Positions 17,801-24,160 of a stretch of 37,361 nucleotides of DNA are shown one piece after another. Made by a program: the position numbers and the translations under genes. Each line of letters begins with the position of its first letter. Position 1 is the stretch's first letter. This stretch comes from Planctomycetota bacterium (lineage in GTDB: Bacteria > Planctomycetota > Phycisphaerae > SM23-33). Location: positions 1 to 37,361 of the forward strand of contig JACRIL010000120.1 of assembly GCA_016235825.1 (NCBI GenBank). The letters are read 5' to 3'. Below the pieces are notes generated by a model, which was not told the DNA's origin, searched no databases, and saw nothing but the letters and a program-made list of their open reading frames with translations.

Positions 17801-19562
17801 ACGCCACCACGCCGCTGTTGGTGGTAACAATAACCCTGCCGTTGGCGACGGCAGGCGGGGTGCCCACGTCGGGAAGCATTCCGTAGGGGTTATATCCCGT
17901 CATGGGGAGCGTCATGCTGATCTGGGTCTTCCAGATGAACTGGCCGGTGTCAGCCCGCAGGCAAAGCAGAAAGAACTTTTCCATGTAGCGGCTGACCAGG
18001 TACAGCCGCCCGTCGTGGTATGTCGGGGCGCAGAGAAATCTGCCGTTGCGGATCAGGTCGTCGTCGCCCTCTCCGCCTCCTATTTTCCACTTCTGCTTGC
18101 CCTGCTCCGAGAGGCTCAGTGCGGCCAGGCAGGATGTGCCGTTGTTGGGGTCGGTTATGCCGTACGCATTTCGGCCCGTTGTCTGCCTGGGCTTGAAGTC
18201 GCACAGCGAGTACACCATTCCCTGCCCAGCCGTCAGCATCATTCTGCCCAAGTCGACATTCATCGAATAAGACGAATAGTTGTGGATAAGACCGCTGTCT
18301 CCCAGCGAGCACTTGAAGCTTTTCCATTTCTGCTGGCCGGTGAACAGGTCGATGGCGATCACGTCCTTTTCATCCCTGAAAATGACCGTCTGGTCTATCA
18401 CGATCGGATGTATCAGGGGAGGCATGGCGGCATATTGTTGCGATCGTCCGCTGCCGTCGTTAAACTTGTATGTTACGTGCCCGCCCACAAGCTTTGCGTC
18501 GTTTCCCTGCTGGGGACCGTTGTAGTAGTTATAGTTGCGGGCCTGGCTCATTGATACGCAAAGTCTCTGGCTCAGGGGGACTTGAGGATTGTCCTCAGGG
18601 AATCGCCAGCCCGGCCGCAGAACAACATCGCATTCCTCCATCAGCACCATGCCGTCCGGCACCGCCCCGATGCCGGGCCAGTCGTGTCCGGTCGCGCTGC
18701 GGATAAGGGACTGCGGGGGCGGGCGGGATGAGATCGCCTCGACGAATTCCACCAGTCTTTGCGGTTTTCCGCCCAGATCGGCCACGGCTTGCGAATATCT
18801 GCTTTTGAGTTTTTCAACAGTGTCCTGATATCCTTTGGAATTGCCGCCCAAGTGGGACGCCACAGCCGCCTTCATCAGCACCAGCGGTTCGGACGGATCG
18901 CTGAACATGGACTGCAGCACCTGGTTCCAGCCGTATATTTCGGGTACGGCCGGCGCCTGCGAATCGCCGGATATCGATTTCAGCGCCCGGTTCCAACTGT
19001 GCGCGGCCTGAATGAACCGCCCGCCGTCCATATGGATGGCCGCCAGGGTCTGCAAGGCCTTTACTCCCCAGCTTGTGTGCGGATAATCGTCAGCCAGCGC
19101 CTGCAGCAGGACCGGCGCCTTGGCGCCCGATTCCATCGCCTGCTTGTACAACTGCTCGGCCCGGGGATTGTAGAGGGTCCTGTACAGCTTGAGGCCCTCG
19201 GGTTTCATCTTGCCGACCAGATCGTTGACTTTCACGCGGATCGAAACATAGCTCCTGCCGTCAGGCAGCGGGTAAAAAATATTGCCCTGCGACGTTATGA
19301 GGGTGTCCAGGATGTGGAAGGCCCGCTTGTAATCCCCCTCTTCAAGATATTTTTCGGCGTCCTTGAGGCTGCCGACAATGAGCGGATTGACTATCACCAA
19401 AGGCGCCGGCGGGCCGTCAGTTTTCTTCGTCGGGCCTAACCCTTGCCTTTGTGCCCGGGCCTGTTGCGCCCACGGACCCGCGCAGGCCAGCATCGCCGCT
19501 GACAATATCGCCGCAACCCGGATGAAACCCCGATTTTTCTCTAGCAACGTTTCGCCGGACAT
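14829..19562 (-). CDS. Exported TPR and double PQQ-like beta-propeller protein, 1577 aa
   Basis: ATG 19562 has GGGAG about 9 nt upstream. A signal peptide (hydrophobic FIRVAAILSAAMLACAGPWA, cleaved near AQQARA) is followed by TPR-like helices (about 65-230: DAEKYLEEGDYKRAFHILDTL). A first PQQ-type propeller (about 380-770) contains blades such as DVIAIDLFTGQQKWKSF, GVVASVDAESGQSVWAYQY and HVVALNFEDGRPFWPA. A second TPR block (about 790-1000: LRLARAYERADQFDQAAVCM) and a second propeller (about 1120-1530: IAVYDLGTSKIKWQKSYSQ, LYKIDPKDGKVAWSVPIG) follow. It is probably a periplasmic or surface scaffold related in fold to BamB and outer-membrane assembly propellers. It is the first gene of the operon, with its own promoter region upstream. 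Confidence 0.92.
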   Translation of the reverse strand: MSGETLLEKNRGFIRVAAILSAAMLACAGPWAQQARAQRQGLGPTKKTDGPPAPLVIVNPLIVGSLKDAEKYLEEGDYKRAFHILDTLITSQGNIFYPLPDGRSYVSIRVKVNDLVGKMKPEGLKLYRTLYNPRAEQLYKQAMESGAKAPVLLQALADDYPHTSWGVKALQTLAAIHMDGGRFIQAAHSWNRALKSISGDSQAPAVPEIYGWNQVLQSMFSDPSEPLVLMKAAVASHLGGNSKGYQDTVEKLKSRYSQAVADLGGKPQRLVEFVEAISSRPPPQSLIRSATGHDWPGIGAVPDGMVLMEECDVVLRPGWRFPEDNPQVPLSQRLCVSMSQARNYNYYNGPQQGNDAKLVGGHVTYKFNDGSGRSQQYAAMPPLIHPIVIDQTVIFRDEKDVIAIDLFTGQQKWKSFKCSLGDSGLIHNYSSYSMNVDLGRMMLTAGQGMVYSLCDFKPRQTTGRNAYGITDPNNGTSCLAALSLSEQGKQKWKIGGGEGDDDLIRNGRFLCAPTYHDGRLYLVSRYMEKFFLLCLRADTGQFIWKTQISMTLPMTGYNPYGMLPDVGTPPAVANGRVIVTTNSGVVASVDAESGQSVWAYQYGTPGSFDPTMGYQPPNPSGRYTASNPIIITKGAVICLPADAKHVVALNFEDGRPFWPAASKIPRGNFTELAAIDSDRFLLSGGNMLSAYNVLDGEQLGYWNAPKGTLQWPVSGRPVVTPESVLVSGEGTVYRMNLRDYSVAAVGTIDPDSLLGNLAVVDGNLIAANPAGVCVYFNYDRARGILTRRFEDVPKDDAKKVFEWLNRRAHLALTNMKYSDALADYRELRRMADKTADAEEKKNQIDLLVPRFYQTYVGLANNADSPAKMLDLFKQAGEYAVTDQDKGHLLLRLARAYERADQFDQAAVCMQKLYEEYPQEDLANVKIGPEAETGSARADMAVRSKGAELARAMLDSLIQNHGQEVYSSMDALARTALDKAKQENNLEAVESVLKRWPFSRHVDEARLVAADTYMKQAVGLDGPPAAHALGNVIRNLWPVASRQGSPQNRQALSALFLLYSRMGQDGAVQAKAIDRSQIPDETGVAFADMKGSLGGILKEIQSGKLKTFSTVLSTCDVRPPLSKIFTLPGKNTFLLRGQDDRPIRLGESVFSIIADQQKECYIVLTDLSADSDQRAERFRGLYNMSDKRNFFSASGSPETKLIGGLSANRDLLTVADRGQIAVYDLGTSKIKWQKSYSQLGIKTFGMMGCGDGSVVIAEQDGKVSCIRSDSDGKIAWSSSVLDRQNVQKIIIWGGMAAVIGKNMKEMGIFDLASGKLMGTFSSRDSIISAAAAGPDKLAAVVDKKLSLFSLEKADGRSKLTNRLVMPLPNYSTTLAGADKDYAVLCATNNTLPLTIVSLAEQSSAEPVKISLPKSKFVVSCALSGDDMYVLAADGVDNQVRQEYIEGRYVQTQVASCNLPTLYKIDPKDGKVAWSVPIGRTKDNSGSQTRFNFSSIVAGASQLSFTGKKFEPSLPGASEVCYIVDTATGKVSQELQEAQEASTDSQPKQTRWNRTMPPAMTNGRLALDRFVGLEVYGGQ

Positions 19563-19640
19563 ACTGTTCGCTCCCGATTATTCTGCGGCCGGCGGGATAT
19601 TTCCGCTGGCCTTGAATGCGCGGATATTCCGATATTTATT

Positions 19641-19669
19641 AACATATAAAGATTGAACACATTAATCAA
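19641..19669 (-). promoter_or_regulatory. Candidate sigma-70 promoter for the nine-gene operon
   Basis: Read on the minus strand, TTGATT (19664-19669) is followed by TATGTT (19641-19646) at 17 bp spacing, or TATATG (19643-19648) at 15 bp. This is an AT-rich island in a GC-rich intergenic region about 80 nt upstream of the propeller gene. Prediction by eye only. Confidence 0.3.
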
Positions 19670-19680
19670 TCCGTGGTTTC

Positions 19681-19706
19681 GGGCAAGATAATATTATCTT
19701 TGGCCC
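19681..19706. promoter_or_regulatory. Palindrome in the divergent intergenic region, operator-like
   Basis: AAGATAATATTATCTT at 19685-19700 is a perfect 16-bp inverted repeat. It is flanked by GGGC on the left and GGCCC on the right, giving a further imperfect outer arm. It lies between the divergently transcribed operon start (19562) and the first zinc-protein gene (19780). It could be a dimeric repressor site or a cruciform or hairpin. Confidence 0.5.
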
Positions 19707-19779
19707 GATCCGGCAAAAGGCCGGCAAGTCCCGATGCTACGACTTGCATTTTCGAGAGGATTGTTGTAAGGTCTTGAAT

Positions 19780-20508
19780 ATGAGCGAAGAGACCAATTCA
19801 AACGATCCGAACATGACGGTCTATTCATTGGCTCGTCTCAAGCCCCCCAGTCTCAAGGGCGGGCCTTCGGACCGGCTCAGCCACGCGCTCCATAAGCTGT
19901 ACGAGGGCCTGTTGAGCAAAAAGGTCGAACCGATCTGCTGCGCATACCAGGTTGTAAGCGAGGTCTGCCGGGCGCTCTCGGCGTCCGACATCGTCGGGCT
20001 GGTGGATCGCGAACTGGGGACGACGGCGAAAAAGATGGTCGTCTCGGCCTACTCGCACAGGCACTGCTTCATGTGCAAGGGCGGAACGAACGAGTGCGAC
20101 CAGTGCGAAGGCGCCGGCCAGGAAGCGCCCGGCAGGCCCTGCTTCCGCTGCGAAGGCCTGGGCCTGATAATCTGCGATTTCTGCCACGCCACCGACTGGG
20201 CCGACAGGCAGACAATTCCCGTCGACCTCAAGTCGTCCGTCCTCGACCGGCACCTAGTCCACGTCAAGACCGACCTGCAGCTTATCCAGACCACGTTCGC
20301 CCAGGAATCCCTGGACTCCCTCAAGGGCAAGCCGAAAAGCGAGAAGATAAAATTCATCACCAGTCTCGTCCGGATACAGGCCCAAATGAACGACCTTCTT
20401 AAAACCGACCTTGGCGGCGATCCGCAGATCAGCGAAAAATTCAACAAGCTCATCCAGTCTGTCAGCGACTGGCTGAACATGTTCCGCGTGCAGCCTCAAA
20501 AAAAGTAG
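19780..20508 (+). CDS. DnaJ-type cysteine-rich zinc protein (paralogue 1)
   Basis: This encodes 242 residues from ATG 19780, with AAGG 8 nt upstream; a TTG at 19744 is in frame but less likely. The N-terminal about 85 residues are helical. Four CxxC pairs (CFMC 96-99, CDQC 106-109, CFRC 121-124, CDFC 132-135) are spaced as in the DnaJ zinc-binding domain, with partial CxxCxGxG glycines (CEGAG, CEGLG). A helical, probably coiled-coil C-terminus follows (about 150-240). There is no J domain, no signal peptide and no membrane helix, so it is probably cytoplasmic. Two zinc ions are expected from eight cysteines. DnaJ-type fingers bind unfolded protein, and similar modules occur in anti-TRAP-like proteins; the actual partner is unknown. 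It is the paralogue of the next gene. Confidence 0.85.
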   Translation: MSEETNSNDPNMTVYSLARLKPPSLKGGPSDRLSHALHKLYEGLLSKKVEPICCAYQVVSEVCRALSASDIVGLVDRELGTTAKKMVVSAYSHRHCFMCKGGTNECDQCEGAGQEAPGRPCFRCEGLGLIICDFCHATDWADRQTIPVDLKSSVLDRHLVHVKTDLQLIQTTFAQESLDSLKGKPKSEKIKFITSLVRIQAQMNDLLKTDLGGDPQISEKFNKLIQSVSDWLNMFRVQPQKK

Positions 20509-20562
20509 CCTATCATCCCTGATTCCCGCTTTTCAGATTATTCCCCTCTGTCCGTTTTATTG

Positions 20563-20590
20563 TTGCCGACGGCCAGACTGCGGCGATAAT
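20563..20590 (+). promoter_or_regulatory. Candidate promoter of the second zinc-protein gene
   Basis: TTGCCG (20563-20568) and GATAAT (20585-20590) are separated by 16 bp. Transcription would start near 20597, right at the foot of the 20601-20638 hairpin, leaving a 5' leader of about 180 nt. Confidence 0.4.
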
Positions 20591-20600
20591 ATATATGGGT

Positions 20601-20638
20601 GGCCGTGGGCAGGCGGGCAAAAGCCGCCGCCCCTGGCC
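20601..20638 (+). other. Strong GC-rich hairpin in the intergenic leader
   Basis: Three stacked helices, GGCC/GGCC, GGGC/GCCC and GGCGG/CCGCC, close around a GCAAAAG loop. It lies just downstream of the predicted -10 element, so it would form at the extreme 5' end of the mRNA for paralogue 2. It is not followed by a T-tract, so it is not a standard terminator for paralogue 1. Confidence 0.5.
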
Positions 20639-20779
20639 AGGGTCGATTGAAGCTGTAAAACGCACTCATACATCCCTCATATGACCCGCGCTGTTTGGAC
20701 CCCAGGCAGGATGCCGCGCGTGATATCCCGGACGCAAGACCGTATTTTCAGCATACGCCGGCAACAGGACAGGTAACTG

Positions 20780-21493
20780 ATGCGCGTTGAACCGAATCCA
20801 ATGGGCACTTGGGATGGAGACACCCATAATCTGCCTGCCGACCAGCAGCCGTCCAGCAGCGGCTGGATATGGCTCAAGCGCGCCCTTAACGAGCTTCGGA
20901 TGGCGATTGCCGAACTGAGGCCCGACGGAATCTGCGCCGCATATGAAAAACTCCAGAAAGTCGCGCAGGCGGCGGACTTCAAGGACCCGCTAAAGCTTAT
21001 CGAGCAGGCGCTGGGCGTCTCGGGCAGGGACGTGGTGGTCTCGGCCTACACGTTCAGGCATTGCATAATGTGCGCCGACGGCACCGTGCCGTGCCCGCAG
21101 TGCGAGGGGACCGGCCAGATCGAGGAAGGCAGAAAGTGCGGCCGGTGCGACGGCCTGGGCCTGGAACCCTGCGATCTGTGCATGGGCACCGGCTGGGGCG
21201 ACATCAACACCATCCCGCACGAGATTCGGGCCTACGTCCTGCGAAGGCAGTTGGCCCAGGTGCAGGCGGACCTCAATCAGCTCGGCAAGGGGCTGGAAAA
21301 GCTCACCGACCAGTCGCTCAAAGAATTGCAGCAGGCCAAACGGGTCAAGGTCGCCACCTGGCTTATGAAGCTCCAGGCCCGCCTCAGCGAACTGGCCCGC
21401 ACGGAACTGGCCAATAACGAGCAGGAACGGACCAAGTTCATCGCCGTCGCATCCAAGATCGATGAGCGGATCGAGGCCATCAGAAAACTCTGA
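20780..21493 (+). CDS. DnaJ-type cysteine-rich zinc protein (paralogue 2)
   Basis: This encodes 237 residues from ATG 20780, with an ACAGG SD-like sequence upstream. The layout matches paralogue 1: a helical N-terminus, the common lead-in VVSAY-x-x-RHC, four CxxC pairs (CIMC 95-98, CPQC 105-108, CGRC 120-123, CDLC 131-134) and clearer DnaJ-type CxGxG glycines (CEGTG, CDGLG, CMGTG). A long helical C-terminus follows, rich in Leu/Gln/Lys. No signal peptide is seen. The duplicates have diverged strongly outside the zinc core but keep all eight cysteines. A GT2 gene follows on the same strand. Confidence 0.87.
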   Translation: MRVEPNPMGTWDGDTHNLPADQQPSSSGWIWLKRALNELRMAIAELRPDGICAAYEKLQKVAQAADFKDPLKLIEQALGVSGRDVVVSAYTFRHCIMCADGTVPCPQCEGTGQIEEGRKCGRCDGLGLEPCDLCMGTGWGDINTIPHEIRAYVLRRQLAQVQADLNQLGKGLEKLTDQSLKELQQAKRVKVATWLMKLQARLSELARTELANNEQERTKFIAVASKIDERIEAIRKL

Positions 21494-21532
21494 TTTTCCG
21501 CTCATTCTGTTTTCAATCGCAGTTTTTCACTT

Positions 21533-21561
21533 TTGCTCCCGGCCTTCCAAACGTGTATAGT
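21533..21561 (+). promoter_or_regulatory. Promoter of the GT2 gene, probably leaderless transcript
   Basis: TTGCTC (21533-21538) and TATAGT (21556-21561) are separated by 17 bp, a good sigma-70 match. Transcription would begin near 21568, at or 1-2 nt before the ATG at 21570. No SD sequence precedes that ATG. Confidence 0.5.
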
Positions 21562-21569
21562 TTCCCGTG

Positions 21570-22508
21570 ATGGCAGACAGTCAGTCCGACAGGCCGTTCT
21601 TCAGCGTCGTAATGCCCGTCTACAACCACGCCGCTTATGTGGCCGAGGCGGTGCGATCCGTCATCAAGCAGACCTTCGCCGACTGGCAGCTTGTCGTCGT
21701 GGACGACGGCTCGAAGGATGACAGCCCGCGGATCGTCCGGGAACTGGCCCAAAACGATACCCGGATAACGCTGATTCAACAGGTCAACGCCGGCCCGGCC
21801 GTGGCGAGAAACGCCGGCCTGGAACGCGCCGGCGGATGCTGGCTGACGTACATTGACAGCGACGACCTGTGGTTCCCCGACGCGCTGGCAAATTATCGCA
21901 AATTCATCGACGAACATCCCGACGCGCAGTTCATCTACGGCTACCGCCACCGGCTCGACGAAGACGGCTCGATAACCGAACTGCCGGGCGAGTATCAGGA
22001 TCGTCAGACCGGCACGGCAGAACTGTTCCAGAGGATGTACCTGTCGCACCTGTGCGTCTGCTATCGGCGTGAATTGCTTGACAAGGCTGGCAGATACGAC
22101 CCAAATCTGCGAAGCTGCGAAGATTACGAGCTTTACCTGCGGATCAGCCTGCACTGCCGCTTTGCGCCGCTGGGCAAGCCCACCGGCTTGCGGAGACGCC
22201 ACGGCACTAACATCTCGCGCCAGAGCGGATTCAGCAGGATGCAGGAGGCCGAGATTCTCCGCCGGTTCGTCGAAAAATACGGCGGGGCTAAGGTGCTCGA
22301 CGAGCGGGCGGCACGAAGCAGGCTGGGCAAAATCTATTACTCAGCCGGCAGGCAATATTTCAAGGCCTGGTGCTTCAGCCAGGCCGTCCAGGCCGGCAGA
22401 ATCGCCAGACAATTCCGCCCGTCGCTGAAAAACTCGGCCGTGATCTTCTTTTCGCGTTTGTTCTCGCCCTTGGGCAAATCCGACGGCCGACAAATGCCCA
22501 AACTGTAA
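21570..22508 (+). CDS. Family 2 glycosyltransferase
   Basis: This encodes 312 residues. GTG 21567 is directly followed by ATG 21570; the ATG is chosen. The N-terminal GT-A fold is clear: FFSVVMPVYNHAAYVAEAV, VVVDDGSKDDSP (nucleotide-binding Asp) and YIDSDDLWFPDAL (the DxD-like metal site), with AGPAVARNAGLE between. The mid-region has RSCEDYELYLRI, the ED-Y-L acceptor-side motif common in GT2 enzymes. There is no membrane helix, so it is probably a cytoplasmic transferase adding a sugar to a surface polysaccharide or lipid carrier. The donor cannot be read from sequence. It ends 24 nt from the convergent M14 peptidase stop. Confidence 0.94.
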   Translation: MADSQSDRPFFSVVMPVYNHAAYVAEAVRSVIKQTFADWQLVVVDDGSKDDSPRIVRELAQNDTRITLIQQVNAGPAVARNAGLERAGGCWLTYIDSDDLWFPDALANYRKFIDEHPDAQFIYGYRHRLDEDGSITELPGEYQDRQTGTAELFQRMYLSHLCVCYRRELLDKAGRYDPNLRSCEDYELYLRISLHCRFAPLGKPTGLRRRHGTNISRQSGFSRMQEAEILRRFVEKYGGAKVLDERAARSRLGKIYYSAGRQYFKAWCFSQAVQAGRIARQFRPSLKNSAVIFFSRLFSPLGKSDGRQMPKL

Positions 22509-22532
22509 ACAGAACTGGAAAAAAACAATTTT

Positions 22533-23594
22533 TTATCGGCCTTTGATGGCCGAGATGAGGGCCTGGCGGTTCTGTTCCCAGCATTTTTCGGCCGTAAGAG
22601 CCGAGGGCATCTCCAGCGTGATTACGGCCATGCTGCGGTCTTTGCCCGCCCAGCTTCCCAGGCTGCCCGGCGTGGGATATCCGATGGTGGCCTTGGGCGG
22701 ATAGCCGTTGAATTTGGCCATGGCTCTGGCGGTCCGCTCGGCCGGGCCGTCCCAGTTGTTGCACTGCTTTCCGCCCGCGATGGCGTGAATTGAAATTGTC
22801 AGGGCGGGCTTGACCGATTCGATGGCGCTGATGAGCAGCCCGGTCTCCGGCTCGCTGGACGGATTTTTTCCGCCGTTGTAGCGTCCGGTGGTTTTTTCCC
22901 AGTTGTCGGCCGGCATGTTGCGGTTGAGGTCCACGCCGTTGAAGTTGCCGCGGGTTCCGGCGGCCCGGCCGTCGGGGTTCAGGCACGGGATTATCACGAC
23001 GTGCGCGTCGGCGAACTCGGCGCGGTTCAGGCGAATATATTCCACCAGCTTTGCGGCGACCTCGGCTCCCTGCGGCTCGTCGCCGTGCACCCCGCCGATA
23101 ATCAGAACTGCCGGCAGAGACTTGCGGCCGAACTCGTACATCTCGATCTGCCGGCCGCGGGCGCTCTTGCCCAGGTTTACAATCCGCTCGAAAGGTTCGG
23201 CCGCCGGCCTGGTGGCTATCGGCGGCTCGTACTCCAGTTCCGGCTGGGTTTGGGCGACGGGCTCGACGGGCTTGCCCGGCGGGCGGAACCACTGGTCGAA
23301 GGGCCTGTCGCAGCCAGCCCCGGCTGCAAGGGCCAGCAAAAGAACAGGCAGAATAGCGGCCAATCTCGGCAAACGCCGGACGTATTCGGTGGCACACTCA
23401 AGCGAAGCTGCATTGCGGCGAAACTTGGGGGTGTGTTTCAACGCCTCGCCCCCAGGCAGATAACAGTTGGGTGAGCCGCCGGCCGATTTATTCATCTTCG
23501 CCAACCATCCACGTCTGAAAGTTACCATTATTCCTGATTCCATTTTTTCACAGCCGGCGCCGCCGGCTTTAATCTTTTCATCATCGTCATACAA
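22533..23594 (-). CDS. M14 zinc carboxypeptidase / MpaA-like peptidase, exported
   Basis: This is 353 residues in the longest reading from ATG 23594. The M14 motifs are complete: HGDE (zinc ligands H170 and E173), LNPDGR (206-210), VDLNRN (substrate Asn-Arg), ISIH (third zinc ligand H270) and the catalytic E328 in MAVITLEMP. The pattern resembles murein peptide amidase MpaA (gamma-D-Glu-diaminopimelate cleavage), but the substrate is inferred. A hydrophobic segment ending AAGAGC at 79-95 looks like a lipoprotein signal with an imperfect lipobox, followed by a Pro-rich linker (ATRPAAEP). The start is uncertain: a dispersed repeat (23389-23441) encodes residues about 53-70, just before the hydrophobic segment, so the true initiator may be ATG 23528, 23495 or a later TTG. 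Confidence 0.85.
   Translation of the reverse strand: MYDDDEKIKAGGAGCEKMESGIMVTFRRGWLAKMNKSAGGSPNCYLPGGEALKHTPKFRRNAASLECATEYVRRLPRLAAILPVLLLALAAGAGCDRPFDQWFRPPGKPVEPVAQTQPELEYEPPIATRPAAEPFERIVNLGKSARGRQIEMYEFGRKSLPAVLIIGGVHGDEPQGAEVAAKLVEYIRLNRAEFADAHVVIIPCLNPDGRAAGTRGNFNGVDLNRNMPADNWEKTTGRYNGGKNPSSEPETGLLISAIESVKPALTISIHAIAGGKQCNNWDGPAERTARAMAKFNGYPPKATIGYPTPGSLGSWAGKDRSMAVITLEMPSALTAEKCWEQNRQALISAIKGR
23389..23441 (-). repeat. Dispersed repeat (CTCAAGCGAAGC...CTTGGGGGTG family) inside the M14 gene
   Basis: The segment GGCACACTCAAGCGAAGC... CTTGGGGGTGT matches the left arm at 36824-36870 with only a few substitutions and a 3-4 nt length change. Here it stands as a single arm and is translated as part of the N-terminal region of the M14 peptidase. 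Confidence 0.7.
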
Positions 23595-23596
23595 CC

Positions 23597-23634
23597 ATAA
23601 AACAAAAACAGCATCCCCGCATTGACATGCGGGG
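23597..23634 (-). terminator. Rho-independent terminator after the phosphoesterase gene
   Basis: CCCCGCAT-loop-ATGCGGGG (23615-23634) is a perfect 8-bp stem with a 4-nt loop. On the minus strand it is followed 5 nt later by TGTTTTTGTTTT. It lies between the stop of the 3'-phosphoesterase gene and the start of the M14 gene, both on the minus strand. Confidence 0.65.
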
Positions 23635-23650
23635 CTTTAAAAACAACCTT

Positions 23651-23706
23651 TTGGCGAACCATTCATAAAGCCCCCTGCGCGAGCAGGGGGACCTTAGGTT
23701 CGTCAA
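23651..23706. repeat. 56-bp nested palindrome
   Basis: The outer arms TTGGCGAACC (23651-23660) and GGTTCGTCAA (23697-23706) pair at 9 of 10 positions. They enclose a perfect 8-bp stem, CCCCCTGC-GCGA-GCAGGGGG (23671-23690), with a GNRA-type loop on the plus strand. It may be a processing or termination structure or a REP-like element. Confidence 0.55.
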
Positions 23707-23720
23707 ATATTTTGTCATAT

Positions 23721-24092
23721 TCATTCCGACATCTTTCTGAAAACCCACTCATCGGCCTGGCCCGCGGCGGACAGGGCCAGTTCGTAGCAGCCGTTCAGCA
23801 GACGGCCGGAAGCCTGAAAAACCCATTTGTCATCCTGCCGGTTGAGAGTCTGGAATTCGCCCTCGTCGATCCGCGTTACGCTGCCCCGCCCGCCGCTGAC
23901 CGGCCCCTCGTATTGCAGATATTCCAGGCGGTGGTCGGCCAGCCGCCGGCAGTTTATGGCCTTGCCCGCATTCGCGTCTCGCGGAGGTTCGGCAAGCTGC
24001 CACGTCGCCAGGGCCTCGCCCAGGCTGAGCATCAGGTCGTAATGTTCCTGTCCATATCCTGCATGTTGGAGGATGACAAAACGGTTTTCCAT
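23721..24092 (-). CDS. Stand-alone LigD-type 3'-phosphoesterase domain protein
   Basis: This encodes 123 residues from ATG 24092; ATG 24101 is equally possible and neither has a clear SD. The fold signature of the LigD phosphoesterase (PE) domain is present: RFVILQHAGYGQEHYDLML corresponds to the H-x(5-6)-H-Y-D metal site (H10, H17, D19), and DHRLEYLQYEGP to the second His/Tyr block (H54, Y58). In bacterial LigD the residue two after the Asp is a catalytic Arg; here it is Met21, so activity may be altered. PE domains trim 3'-ribonucleotides and phosphates at DNA ends in end joining. No ligase, polymerase or Ku gene is in the window. A terminator follows. Confidence 0.8.
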   Translation of the reverse strand: MENRFVILQHAGYGQEHYDLMLSLGEALATWQLAEPPRDANAGKAINCRRLADHRLEYLQYEGPVSGGRGSVTRIDEGEFQTLNRQDDKWVFQASGRLLNGCYELALSAAGQADEWVFRKMSE

Positions 24093-24160
24093 CTGTATCA
24101 TATTATCACGTTGCCGGACTCGGGGCATATAATTTTCGATTCCGGAAAAGGAGCCAGATG

